A stretch of 64,000 nt of DNA from an uncultured Methanomicrobiales archaeon. Lineage in GTDB: Archaea > Halobacteriota > Methanomicrobia > Methanomicrobiales > Methanospirillaceae. The stretch is from NCBI GenBank assembly GCA_903900025.1, contig CAIULN010000079.1, forward strand, positions 1 to 64,000. The letters run 5' to 3'. Under the pieces are notes generated by a model, which searched no databases, was not told where the DNA came from, and saw only the letters and a program-made list of their open reading frames with translations. Positions 42,903 to 50,728 of this stretch are shown piece by piece (within the stretch, counting starts at the first letter, position 1; each line of letters starts with the position of its first letter). The translations under genes were made by a program, and so were the position numbers.

Positions 42903-44022
42903 ATGCACCAACCCCCTCTGGCCCTGCGCGATGACGGGGGCAGCGGCCGCTCTTTCTGGGTTTGACGGGATCACGGTCATCATCCATGGGTCAAGCGGCT
43001 GTTATTATTATCCTGCGACGCTGCTGCATGCGCCTTTGCAGGGGACATTCATCATGGAGGAGGAGGTCATCTTCGGGTCAGAAGAGCGACTTTTACAGGT
43101 AATAAAAGAAGTATCGGCCCCCGGTACCAGGGTCGCTGTCGTTACCACATGCGTGCCTTCGATCATTGGGGAGGACATCAGGAGTATGCTTGCCAGCAGC
43201 GATGTCCTCCTCGTCGACAGCCCAGGATTTTCCGGCGATTTTGAACCGGGGTACCTCAAAGGGCTCCTCTCCCTTGAACCGCGGGTCGATGACCAGAACC
43301 CGGGGATCAATATTGACGGGGTGAGCCTCCTTGATCCTTTTTTTCGCGGAAATGTAAGGGAACTTACCCGGCTCCTCAATAACGCTGGCGTTCCTGTTGC
43401 GACGGTCTTTTGTGCAGACGCGGTCGAAAAGGTGTCGCATGCCGCACCGTTCACGGTTACCACAAACAGCGACCTTGCGAGTGGTGTCGGGCGAACGCTC
43501 GGCGGCACGCTCGGTCTTCAAGATCTCCGTGCAACATTTGCAGCAATCGGGGACCGTATCGGGGAGGCTGATATCGGGCCGGTGCTGCGGGAGATCGCCG
43601 TCAAAGAGGAACATATCATACAGGTCTGCGACAAGTATCTGCGCAGGTTCGATCCCCCCCGTGCCATGATCTTTGGCTGGGCGTCCTACGCCGCGTTTAC
43701 CGCTGCTGCCCTCATGTCATATCTTGATGCGGATATCGCTTTTATTGGCACCCGCACTCCCATCCTGCCCGATCTCCCGTGCCCGGTTGAACGGGTGGAC
43801 AGCTTCTCCCGGGTGCGGGACCTGATCATTGAGTACAGGCCTGACCTTGTTATCGGCTCCTCGTTCGAACGGTCGGTGAATCCGGATCTGGCATTTGTCG
43901 GGCTTACCCCTCCTCTCCGGGGAAGGGTCCGGCTGGCATCCATGCCGGTTGCCGGTGTCGAGGGGATGCTGCATCTGATTGAGGGGGTGCTCAATGCCTG
44001 TATGGACAGGAACCGGAAGTAG
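42895..44022 (+). CDS. nitrogenase component-1-like subunit (NifK-like)
   Basis: 375 residues; start overlaps the previous gene by 8 nt. Three Cys (11, 36 and 86: LWPC, HGSSGC, VTTC) align with the NifK P-cluster cysteines (25 and 50 residues apart, 25 and 58 in NifK). EEEVIFGSEERLLQVI and TTCVPSIIGEDIRSML are component-1 signatures. The middle (GISIDGVSLLDPFFRGN-like region, here NIDGVSLLDPFFRGN) and the C-terminal GSSFERSVN block fit NifK/NifN/BchB-type folds. Pairing with the NifD-like gene predicts an alpha2-beta2 enzyme. Confidence 0.85.
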   Translation: MPECTNPLWPCAMTGAAAALSGFDGITVIIHGSSGCYYYPATLLHAPLQGTFIMEEEVIFGSEERLLQVIKEVSAPGTRVAVVTTCVPSIIGEDIRSMLASSDVLLVDSPGFSGDFEPGYLKGLLSLEPRVDDQNPGINIDGVSLLDPFFRGNVRELTRLLNNAGVPVATVFCADAVEKVSHAAPFTVTTNSDLASGVGRTLGGTLGLQDLRATFAAIGDRIGEADIGPVLREIAVKEEHIIQVCDKYLRRFDPPRAMIFGWASYAAFTAAALMSYLDADIAFIGTRTPILPDLPCPVERVDSFSRVRDLIIEYRPDLVIGSSFERSVNPDLAFVGLTPPLRGRVRLASMPVAGVEGMLHLIEGVLNACMDRNRK

Positions 44023-44110
44023 CACATCCGCAGTGATACGCCAACACAAGAGCCCCTTTCTTCCCGGTACTCGCCCATCCCGTTCACTTTCACCCTGCGC
44101 AGATTGAAGC

Positions 44111-44120
44111 CTTAAATACC
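44111..44120 (+). promoter_or_regulatory. TATA box of the gene after the nitrogenase-like cassette
   Basis: CTTAAATACC lies about 45 nt before the ATG at 44161, with AGGTGG as ribosome site between, indicating an independent promoter. Confidence 0.45.
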
Positions 44121-44160
44121 CTCTCCGGCAACGCCATAGTACGACAGCAGGTGGTCGTGT

Positions 44161-44574
44161 ATGATGAAAAAATCCGGGTATTTCCAGAAAACGGGGTGCA
44201 CCGCATACGATTCGGACGGGAAGCCCCATGAGTTCATCGAACTGCACATACAGGGGGAACGGTATGCAGTCCGGCTTCCGGACCTTGCCCGTGCAATGGC
44301 GGGCAGGATCCATGTGCAGGTCGAGTCTCTTGCCCGAAACTGGAACTATTATCTGGGTGCTGTTGTCGGGCTTGCGCAGGTATCCGCATCAGGAAAGGCA
44401 CTGAATATCGACCTCTTCGGGGCAGGTGATTTTACGGTATCGCTCATGTCGCTGCGGGCAGTCCTGTACGGCAGGAACCGGGTGGCGGTGGTGGTAAAGA
44501 TACCGGAGACACCGTACCATGCAGGGGAAAGAAAGTACCCCTGCAGCCAGAAGACCATCAGTGCCGAAGCGTAA
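44161..44574 (+). CDS. hypothetical protein next to the nitrogenase-like genes
   Basis: 137 residues from the ATG at 44161 with AGGTGG upstream. Mostly beta/alpha soluble protein: FIELHIQGERYAVRLPDLAR, NYYLGAVVGLAQVSASGKAL and a small-residue-rich LFGAGDFTVSLMSLRAVL. A Cys near residue 13 and another near 128, no cluster motif. Not recognised. It has its own promoter, so a link to the upstream cassette is not shown. Confidence 0.6.
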   Translation: MMKKSGYFQKTGCTAYDSDGKPHEFIELHIQGERYAVRLPDLARAMAGRIHVQVESLARNWNYYLGAVVGLAQVSASGKALNIDLFGAGDFTVSLMSLRAVLYGRNRVAVVVKIPETPYHAGERKYPCSQKTISAEA

Positions 44575-44715
44575 AGAACGGGCAGGGATCATTTTTTCCT
44601 GACAATATCGTTCAACATTAATACTGTCACAAACAGATCCTGTATCCAGTGATAAATCCGATCTTTTTGCGTCCGGGCACACCGATTGCGCGGTGCTGCG
44701 GGAGGTCAGACCGGC

Positions 44716-45645
44716 ATGGAATCAGCGGATGATATTCGCGAGATCGTGGAGCAGCAGCAGGACCCGGTTGTCAAGTTTACACCGGAAGGGCGCCTCCTGT
44801 ACGTGAACCCTGCCTATTGTGAACTGGTGGGAAAGACCAAGGACGAACTTTCCGGCAGCGTCTTTATGCCGGTCACCGAACGGCAGTACGCCGATGTGAT
44901 CGCGACGCAGATGGTGAAACTGTTCCGCCCGCCGTACTCGTGTCATGTCGAGCAATGGATGATGACAAGAAAAGGTATGCGGTGCATCAGCTGGTCGGCA
45001 AAATCGCTGCTGGCAGAGGCAGGTGCGGTGCGTGCCATCATTGCCACGGGCAGGGACATCACTGCGCAGAAAACAAGGGAAAAGGCGGTCCGGAAGCGGG
45101 ACCGGGAGCTGATGTTTGTCGTGGAGAGCGGAAGCCCGATGTACTATTCGCACACTCCCGACCATGTCATGGACTATGTCAGCCCGAGGATCCGCACGCT
45201 GCTGAAGTGCCGCCCGAGGACCGGCAAACGGCTGTGGACCGACTACCTTTCCGAGAATCCCGCGAACGCGGCGGGGCTCGAACGGACATTGCGGGCGATC
45301 GCGTCCGGCAGGCGCGAACCCCCCTACCGGCTGGAATTTGTGACGGTGGGCGGGGGAACGGTCTGGGTGGAGGTCAACGAGATACCGGTGGTCAGGGACA
45401 GCAAAACCGTGGCGATCGCCGGGTCCATGACCGATGTCACCGAGAAAATGCAGGTTGAGGAAGGGATGGCGGAGGCAGAGATCCTGATCAAGGGGTCACG
45501 GGCACTGGCATCCGGTGGAGACGACAACCGCGAGGATCGGCGGCAGGGTGAGAACATCCTGCGGTCGCCGGTCAGCTATCTCAAATCGAAGTATACAAAG
45601 AAGGAAAAAAAGGCAGACCAGCAGGAAGAATTTGAGATCGCCTGA
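44716..45645 (+). CDS. double PAS-domain protein without output domain
   Basis: About 310 residues from the ATG at 44716, with GGAGG 10 nt upstream. PAS 1 (about 5-115): VKFTPEGRLLYVNPAYCELV, AIIATGRDITAQK. PAS 2 (about 128-250): MYYSHTPDHVMDYVSPRIRTL, GSMTDVTEKMQVEEG. A basic, low-complexity tail follows, with no histidine kinase, cyclase or HTH domain. A sensory adaptor or truncated kinase. PAS proteins are abundant in Methanomicrobiales. Confidence 0.85.
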   Translation: MESADDIREIVEQQQDPVVKFTPEGRLLYVNPAYCELVGKTKDELSGSVFMPVTERQYADVIATQMVKLFRPPYSCHVEQWMMTRKGMRCISWSAKSLLAEAGAVRAIIATGRDITAQKTREKAVRKRDRELMFVVESGSPMYYSHTPDHVMDYVSPRIRTLLKCRPRTGKRLWTDYLSENPANAAGLERTLRAIASGRREPPYRLEFVTVGGGTVWVEVNEIPVVRDSKTVAIAGSMTDVTEKMQVEEGMAEAEILIKGSRALASGGDDNREDRRQGENILRSPVSYLKSKYTKKEKKADQQEEFEIA

Positions 45646-45767
45646 GGCACTCAGATAACAGCAGGGGGCACCCCCCTCATTCCCCCCTTAAGGGGCCTCC
45701 CGCGTTAGGCCTGTGACCCCCAGCACCCTCCCGTTCACACTTCATTTTCAACCCCGCGAGGAGTGGA

Positions 45768-45785
45768 TTGAACCTTTTGGTTCAA
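45768..45785. other. perfect hairpin TTGAACC-TTTT-GGTTCAA
   Basis: A 7-bp perfect inverted repeat with a TTTT loop, about 50 nt upstream of a TATA box (45831) and 120 nt before the ATG at 45891. Either an operator for the downstream small gene or part of the structured intergenic DNA that follows the PAS gene. Confidence 0.4.
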
Positions 45786-45830
45786 CCTGTTCACCTGTCG
45801 GTTATGACAAAAAACCAATGTCATTTTGGC

Positions 45831-45840
45831 ATTATATATC
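45831..45840 (+). promoter_or_regulatory. TATA box of small gene at 45891
   Basis: ATTATATATC, centred about 55 nt before the ATG at 45891; GGGAGG at 45875-45880 provides the ribosome site. Confidence 0.5.
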
Positions 45841-45890
45841 CCGCTTCCTCCCACCTCCATATCACGCAAAATCAGGGAGGTAGAAACCAC

Positions 45891-46157
45891 ATGACCACCA
45901 TCAAAGATGTTGTCAACCAGGTTGAAATGGTTCTGAACGACACCCAGCATCCCCCGACACGGACGGAGCTGGAGGTTCTGCGCAAGGTACTGAAGACAAT
46001 CAATGCACACCACAGGTTTCCCGGAGACATGCAGTCCCCTCACCCTGCATCCGGAAGCCGGAAGAGCGGGGATTTTAGCACTGCCTTATCGAATTCGATG
46101 CGGCTCATCGGAAATCATCAGCGGGTATCCCGTGCGTCCGTCATCATCCGGTCCTGA
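45891..46157 (+). CDS. small hypothetical protein
   Basis: 88 residues from the ATG at 45891, supported by a TATA box and GGGAGG. Residues 1-45 look like an amphipathic helix followed by another (TTIKDVVNQVEMVLND, RTELEVLRKVLKTINAHH); the tail is Ser-rich and disordered-looking. Not recognised. It sits at the left edge of the C-rich palindrome region. Confidence 0.55.
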   Translation: MTTIKDVVNQVEMVLNDTQHPPTRTELEVLRKVLKTINAHHRFPGDMQSPHPASGSRKSGDFSTALSNSMRLIGNHQRVSRASVIIRS

Positions 46158-46253
46158 TTAAAGGACCCCCACACTCCGTAGGGAGGTATGCCCCGCACCA
46201 TGAGGTACTCGCCAACCTCCTGCACCCTCTTTTCCCTCCATTTCCCGTGGAAC

Positions 46254-46790
46254 TCACGCATGAAACCCCGGTTTCCCCCAATTGTCAGATAGGGGGTACC
46301 CCCACCCTCAGGAGCGTTTACCCCCCTTCTTTTCATATCCCTCACCCCATTTTCTCAGTGACCTCCCGACGGCAGCAGGGTGGCACCCCCCGCTCATGGA
46401 CTTGGGGCAACTCGAAGATATCTTCGATATCTTCTCAAGTCTGCCATTTCTCGAAAGGCAGACACCCCCACCCCCTCTGATCAGGTGACCCCCCTGACCC
46501 CCACCAAGGGGTCGTGAGTACTTGCACCCACCCCCCCACCTTGGGCACATGAGGGGGTACCCCCACCCTGTTCCGGTTTTTGGTCTCCGACGGAGACTTC
46601 ATCGCGACATCCTCCGTTTCCTGTGCAAAACGAGGGGGTACCCCCACTCACATACCCTGAGGTGCCCCCCCACCCGATCAAAGTGAGGTACCCCCCAAGA
46701 CCCCACCTTGGGGTCAAGGGTACCAGCACACCCTCCCCCCTCTTAGGGTAAGTGGGTGGGGGTACCCCCCCTTTTGTTGGGCTGAGGATG
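46254..46790. repeat. C-rich palindrome array
   Basis: Four copies of the perfect palindrome GGGGGTACCCCC (46292, 46553, 46633, 46758) plus partial copies. Two hairpins of form GACCCC...GGGGTC (near 46496 and 46699) each start a diverged direct-repeat unit of about 90-105 nt that begins with GATCA and ends in the palindrome (about 46479-46572 and 46674-46775). The strand is strongly C-biased throughout. Frames crossing it have low-complexity content and were not called as genes. It separates the PAS region from the AT-rich island. Confidence 0.65.
46414..46463 (+). repeat. double-hairpin element, copy 2
   Basis: GAAGATAT / ATATCTTC (46414-46434, loop CTTCG), 4-nt spacer, then GTCTGCC / GGCAGAC (46439-46463) with an inner TTTC / GAAA stem. 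Matches copy 1 at 13441-13494; the second stem differs by a paired C-G versus T-A change, and the inner stem differs while keeping pairing. It lies inside the C-rich palindrome region. Confidence 0.6.
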
Positions 46791-46925
46791 ATAGGGGAAA
46801 GGAGAGGTTCGAATTCGGGTCCTCGCATGAATGTTGGGGGTTTATAGGTATCTCAAAAAAACGCCACTCTTGATTTTGATATCACTTTTTTCAAAATAGC
46901 TGGCGCGATGTTTGGAGTTATCACT

Positions 46926-47507
46926 TTAGAGTAATTTTTCGATGTTTTCTTTGTGTGTATAAAAAATCATATATTTTTCACACCATTCTTTCATTTGTTT
47001 TATAGTTCGCTTACCCTTTGTTGTATTACATCTAAAACAAATAATCATCACATTTTCTTTATCCAAATGATTTTCATTATTAATTCGATCAAGTGAAGGA
47101 GAATTTTGATAATTTTTTCCTTCACCTATTTTATAATTTAATTCTACGCCACATATCGGACAATGATTTGTGTTTTTCGCCAAATCTTCAATTTCTCGAA
47201 CAGTTATTTTAATATCTTGTCCTTTTTGTTTATGAGAGTGGTAGGTTCTCAAAGCCCATCGATGATGAGGATTTTTATTGCTATATTCAATAGCTTTTTT
47301 CCGATTTTTTTCTAAGTCTTTACGATACCGTTTTTTGCTATCTTCTGAAATTTATTCTTTATGATTTGTTGCCCATTTATTCGCATATTCTCTCGCACAA
47401 GATTTACACATATTATAATATCTCTGCGTTGCCTCATTTTTTGTAAATTGGTAAATTGGTAGAGTTTGTTTACACCTCCAACATCTCCTTTCGTTAACTA
47501 TCGTCAT
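46926..47507 (-). pseudogene. HNH endonuclease with in-frame stop
   Basis: A 194-codon frame from the ATG at 47507 to 46926, interrupted by TAA at 47352-47354 (codon 52). Before the stop: CWRCKQTLPIYQF and MCKSCAREYANKW, a zinc-ribbon-like pair. After it: a Lys-rich helix, then an HNH-type core with CPICGVELNY, SPSLDRINNEN and VMIICFRCNTTKG. The frame is preserved on both sides, so only one nonsense change is needed to explain the break. A shorter product from the TTG at 47252 could still hold the HNH core. Confidence 0.7.
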
Positions 47508-47905
47508 ACGCCTTTTTTCAGTATGATATTTCCGTAAATATTCGTAATAACAGAGATGAAAAAAAAAATTCCCGGTTTCAATTCCCGGTTTCTTTAGATA
47601 AATATGGAAGTATTTCGATTTCCTTTAGACAATTTTTACAGGTTGTTTGTATTTTCATACTTTTTCCATTATTGATTAAGATTGATGTCATAACATATCA
47701 TAAACATAGTGTCGGCCCGCTCTGCCTTAAGGTTCAAGGCTTTTACTCCTTTTCTCTATTGAAAGTCCGGCCAGGATGTACCTCTTTCCTAGTCAAAATA
47801 TCTTCTCACACAATTCAATTATATTAAATTTTGTCGGTGCAGTCTGCGTTAACATTTGATGTGACAATAAATCTATTTACAGAATGTAACAATAGGATAA
47901 TTACA
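47508..47905. other. AT-rich gap without a gene
   Basis: No convincing coding frame. It contains a 12-bp direct repeat ATTCCCGGTTTC twice in tandem (47568-47592, period 13) and a slightly GC-richer patch around 47710-47790 with no tRNA-like fold. Confidence 0.5.
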
Positions 47906-48091
47906 ATGGACATAGTCGAAACCGTAGTAGGTGCTATAACTGCAATAATTGTTGTTTTTATCGGTTTAGCAATTTTACCTGCGATTGCAACAGCAACAGG
48001 CCAAAGCCCTGTTTTTGGTATCACACTCATGCTTATTCTGTTGATTGGTGTTATCGTCTCTGCAATAATTGCAATTTTTAGGAGTTTTTAA
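47906..48091 (+). CDS. small two-helix membrane protein
   Basis: 61 residues from the ATG at 47906 (the frame is open to 47831). Two hydrophobic helices, IVETVVGAITAIIVVFIGLA and a second ending IGVIVSAIIAIFRSF, with a short polar turn. The stop overlaps the next gene start (TAATG). Not recognised; such proteins are frequent in archaeal viruses and plasmids. Confidence 0.55.
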   Translation: MDIVETVVGAITAIIVVFIGLAILPAIATATGQSPVFGITLMLILLIGVIVSAIIAIFRSF

Positions 48092-48378
48092 TGACTCTGC
48101 GTGATACCTATAAAGAGGCATTAAAATTTATTGGATATATTAGCGGCGTTATTGGCGGTTTAATTCTCTTTATATTCGCATTTTTGAATAATTTAGGTGT
48201 AAACACGAATCTTCTATCATCATTCAATACGTTAGAATCGAATTTAAAATTTTTATTGACATTTCTCTTCTTGATTTTTTTATTGATCATAACAATAATT
48301 TCCATATTTTTCATATACATTATTTACAAATTAGTTGAAGAAATTGACAAAAAAGATACTAAAGGCTCTAAAAAATAA
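48091..48378 (+). CDS. small membrane protein
   Basis: 95 residues. Helix 1 FIGYISGVIGGLILFIFAFL, helix 2 a very long Phe/Ile/Leu run near residues 52-80, then a Lys/Asp-rich tail (KKDTKGSKK). Overlaps the preceding small membrane gene by one base and is surely cotranslated with it. Unknown function, AT-rich codons. Confidence 0.55.
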   Translation: MTLRDTYKEALKFIGYISGVIGGLILFIFAFLNNLGVNTNLLSSFNTLESNLKFLLTFLFLIFLLIITIISIFFIYIIYKLVEEIDKKDTKGSKK

Positions 48379-48412
48379 AAATATCATCATTAAAACTTAC
48401 AAGAAAAATTAG

Positions 48413-48544
48413 TTAAAATTCCACTCGATGTCTCCTTTGGGGCTTTCGCCGCGCCTTGAAACTCACATCTTCTCCGCTTGAGGTTGAAAAACTGACAGGT
48501 CGCTTAGTTTTGGTCTTCTTTCCCTTTGCTAGAAATGATGGCAT
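48413..48544 (-). CDS. possible tiny basic protein
   Basis: 43 residues from the ATG at 48544: MPSFLAKGKKTKTKRPVSF then a Ser-rich stretch and KARRKPQRRHRVEF. About one third Lys/Arg, so nucleic-acid binding is possible. Locally GC-richer than the island around it. It follows the PD-(D/E)XK-like gene by 55 nt on the same strand. No clear ribosome site. Confidence 0.35.
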   Translation of the reverse strand: MPSFLAKGKKTKTKRPVSFSTSSGEDVSFKARRKPQRRHRVEF

Positions 48545-48599
48545 AGTTGGGAATCGTCATACAAAACGATAAACTTTGTCTCATTAATAAAATGTTGAA

Positions 48600-48920
48600 T
48601 TAAAAAAAGAATGGATCTTCCCGAACCACTCGATAATTACGTTTCTTTTTCTTCGTCTTTTTTTGTAAAGATGAAAGTTTTGCATTTCCTGATTTTACTT
48701 CTATTTCTTTTCTATCGATAACACGTCCTGTAAGAATATCACGTTTCGTTGCCTTTAAATCACTACCTCTTCCGGTTCTTTCAGTATCATAACCTTGTAT
48801 TCTATATCTCATCTCTACCTGATCTTCAGCAGCTCTTCCTTTTCTTTTGTTTTCCTCAAGAGTGCGTCTTTTTCTTTGTTTTTTAGTTGGCGGTTTAAAC
48901 CCAAAGTCAAAGAGTCCCAT
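48600..48920 (-). CDS. PD-(D/E)XK-like nuclease candidate
   Basis: About 106 residues from the ATG at 48920. After a Lys/Arg-rich N-terminus comes KGRAAEDQVEMRYRIQGYDT, then RTGRGSDLKATK and KEIEVKSGNAKLSSLQKK. A helix with Glu, an Asp in GSDLKA and the E-x-K in IEVKSG make the order expected of PD-(D/E)XK nucleases (Holliday-junction-resolvase/YraN-like group). AT-rich codons. Could act in mobile-element replication or defence. Confidence 0.5.
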   Translation of the reverse strand: MGLFDFGFKPPTKKQRKRRTLEENKRKGRAAEDQVEMRYRIQGYDTERTGRGSDLKATKRDILTGRVIDRKEIEVKSGNAKLSSLQKKTKKKKRNYRVVREDPFFF

Positions 48921-49050
48921 GATGAACCATAACATAATATGAAAAGATAAAATTTTCCATATATTATGGGAATTCCGATTTCACAGTTTTCCATGTCGGA
49001 TTTTTCTGATAATTTTATCATCACCGGTGACAAGAATCTTTTACTTGCCT

Positions 49051-49326
49051 ATGTCTACTACTAACGGAGAATGGGGAATTCTAATACTCTCTTTCATTTG
49101 TACAATAGTCACGACGATCCATTTTGTTTTATTAACTGGAAAATTTGGAATAAAAGGGATCATCGCTTTTATGGCGATTTATTTAATTCCACTATACATC
49201 CTTTATTGGATAATTACAAAAGTATATCCAAAAAGTGAAGGATGGGGAATTATTACATGGGTTGCCGTATTTGGGATTCCATTAATATTTTTTTATCTAT
49301 ATCTAATAGGTAGTAGTTTTCAATAA
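49051..49326 (+). CDS. small three-helix membrane protein
   Basis: About 91 residues from the ATG at 49051 (a GTG at 49027 is in frame). Hydrophobic helices LILSFICTIVTTIHFVLLTG, IIAFMAIYLIPLYILYWII and VAVFGIPLIFFYLYLIG. Not recognised. Last gene of the AT-rich island. Confidence 0.5.
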   Translation: MSTTNGEWGILILSFICTIVTTIHFVLLTGKFGIKGIIAFMAIYLIPLYILYWIITKVYPKSEGWGIITWVAVFGIPLIFFYLYLIGSSFQ

Positions 49327-49609
49327 TATTTTTACCTTAAGCACCGGATATTTTCGACCCCAGACTTTTTCGAATGTTTTCACCATCCTTGAAGATTTTT
49401 TTTATTTTGATTAAGTCTGAGTTTTTACAATACTTTCCCATTCATACAACCGTTCCCTGACATGCTTATTGAGAGTAAACGGCCTATCGCTACAAGCATT
49501 CTTTTTCATGTAATGCAAAGTTCCTTTTGAGAATCTACATATAACGCAAGTACGTCAAAAAATTAAATTAAAGAAAAGTGGGAATACATTCATTCCCCTC
49601 TTAAAATTC

Positions 49610-50728
49610 CTACTTCCCCTTTTTCACACATTCGGCAATATAGCTGCCGGCCTTTTCAGTCCCTGCTGAGCCGCCCATGTCCTTCGTCACGACGCCGTCC
49701 CTGATACTCTTCTCGATAGCAGTAACGACAGCCGCAGCCGCCTTGTGCTCGCCGAGGTGATCGAGCAGGAGTGAGCCCGCCCAGATGGTGGCGATCGGGT
49801 TTGCGATGTTAAGCCCCTTGTACTTCGGCGCCGAACCGTGGATGGGCTCGAACATGGAGGTGCCCTTTGGGTTGATGTTGGCGCCCGGTGCGAGTCCCAG
49901 CCCGCCCTGGATCATCGCCCCGAGGTCGGTGATGATGTCCCCGAACATGTTGGGCGTGACCACGACATCGAACCACTCCGGGTTTTTCACAAACCACATC
50001 GTGATCGCATCGACAAAGGTGAACTCGGTCGTGACATCGGGGTATTTTTTCGCATTCTCGGTAAAGACCTCACGCCAGAGCCCGTAGATATCGGAGAGCA
50101 CGTTTGCCTTGTCGACCGAGGTGAGCTTTTTCTTTCGTTGCCGTGCGAGGTCAAAGGCATAGGTCTGGACACGGCGGGCACCCTCGCGGGTGATGACCCC
50201 GATCTGGTAGGCGATCTCCTCCGCGTCGCTCTCGATGTCCAGCCCGAATTTTATTTTATAGAGCTCGCGTTCGACGTTGAGAGTGGTCTTCTGGCGCTTC
50301 TTGAACCGCGATCCGATGCCCACGTAGAAGTCCTCGGTGTTCTCCCGCACGACGACAAAGTCGATGTCTTTTGGTCCTTTTCCCGCCAAGGGGGTCTCGA
50401 CTCCTTCAAGCAGCCTGATCGGGCGGAGGTTGACGTACAGGTCGAAGTGGAACCGTAATGCGAGCAGGATCCCTTTTTCCAGCACGCCCGGCTTCACCCG
50501 CTCATCGCCAATCGCCCCGAAATAGATCGCCCTGAACTTCGAGAGCTCGTTGAAGTCATCCTCGGTGAGGAGCGTGCCGCTGGCAAGGTACCGCTCCGCC
50601 CCGATCCCAAAGTCCGTCCACCCGATGTCAAACCCGAACTTCTCGCCTGCTGCATCCAGCACTTTTTTTCCTTCGGCAACGATCTCCGGGCCGATGCCGT
50701 CCCCGCCTATCGCCGCGATTTTGTACAT
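49610..50728 (-). CDS. leuB: 3-isopropylmalate dehydrogenase family (LeuB/AksF)
   Basis: 372 residues. A beta-decarboxylating dehydrogenase: [15 protein letters not shown] at the N-terminus, substrate Arg region [32 protein letters not shown], catalytic Lys in [12 protein letters not shown], Asp ligands in [12 protein letters not shown] and [21 protein letters not shown], and NAD-binding [15 protein letters not shown]. Leucine (LeuB), coenzyme B (AksF) and tartrate-type enzymes share this fold; the leuCD neighbours support LeuB or AksF. Overlaps leuD by 22 nt. Confidence 0.88.
   Translation of the reverse strand: MYKIAAIGGDGIGPEIVAEGKKVLDAAGEKFGFDIGWTDFGIGAERYLASGTLLTEDDFNELSKFRAIYFGAIGDERVKPGVLEKGILLALRFHFDLYVNLRPIRLLEGVETPLAGKGPKDIDFVVVRENTEDFYVGIGSRFKKRQKTTLNVERELYKIKFGLDIESDAEEIAYQIGVITREGARRVQTYAFDLARQRKKKLTSVDKANVLSDIYGLWREVFTENAKKYPDVTTEFTFVDAITMWFVKNPEWFDVVVTPNMFGDIITDLGAMIQGGLGLAPGANINPKGTSMFEPIHGSAPKYKGLNIANPIATIWAGSLLLDHLGEHKAAAAVVTAIEKSIRDGVVTKDMGGSAGTEKAGSYIAECVKKGK

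Larger units (their letters stand above)
46850..49600. mobile_element. AT-rich island of likely foreign origin
   Basis: The stretch is visibly far richer in A/T than the rest of the window, with codon choice to match (Lys as AAA, Asn/Ile/Phe in A/T-ending codons). It carries an interrupted HNH nuclease gene, a PD-(D/E)XK-like gene, two or three small membrane proteins and a tiny basic protein; none is a metabolic gene. No integrase, transposase or flanking direct repeat was found. Probably a decayed provirus, plasmid or other acquired segment. Boundaries are approximate. Confidence 0.6.

Noticed and set aside
46254-46790. CRISPR array or protein-coding genes in the C-rich region
   Set aside because: Repeats are unevenly spaced palindromes without spacers of uniform length, and the frames crossing them are low-complexity Pro/Gly/Thr strings without start signals.
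47700-47800. tRNA-like or RNA gene in the GC-richer patch of the island
   Set aside because: No cloverleaf, T-loop or anticodon arm could be drawn; only a weak 5-bp stem.
47790-47815. Third copy of the double-hairpin element
   Set aside because: Only AATATCTTCTC matches; the opposing GAAGATAT arm and the second hairpin are missing.
49421-49557. Possible remnant of a zinc-binding protein on the minus strand
   Set aside because: The frame shows a C-x-x-C and a helix (HVRERLYEWES) but begins right after a stop, has no start before an internal Met giving 32 residues, and no recognisable family.
46850-49600. Insertion sequence or integrative plasmid with defined ends
   Set aside because: No transposase, integrase, terminal inverted repeats or flanking duplications were found, so only a general foreign island is claimed.
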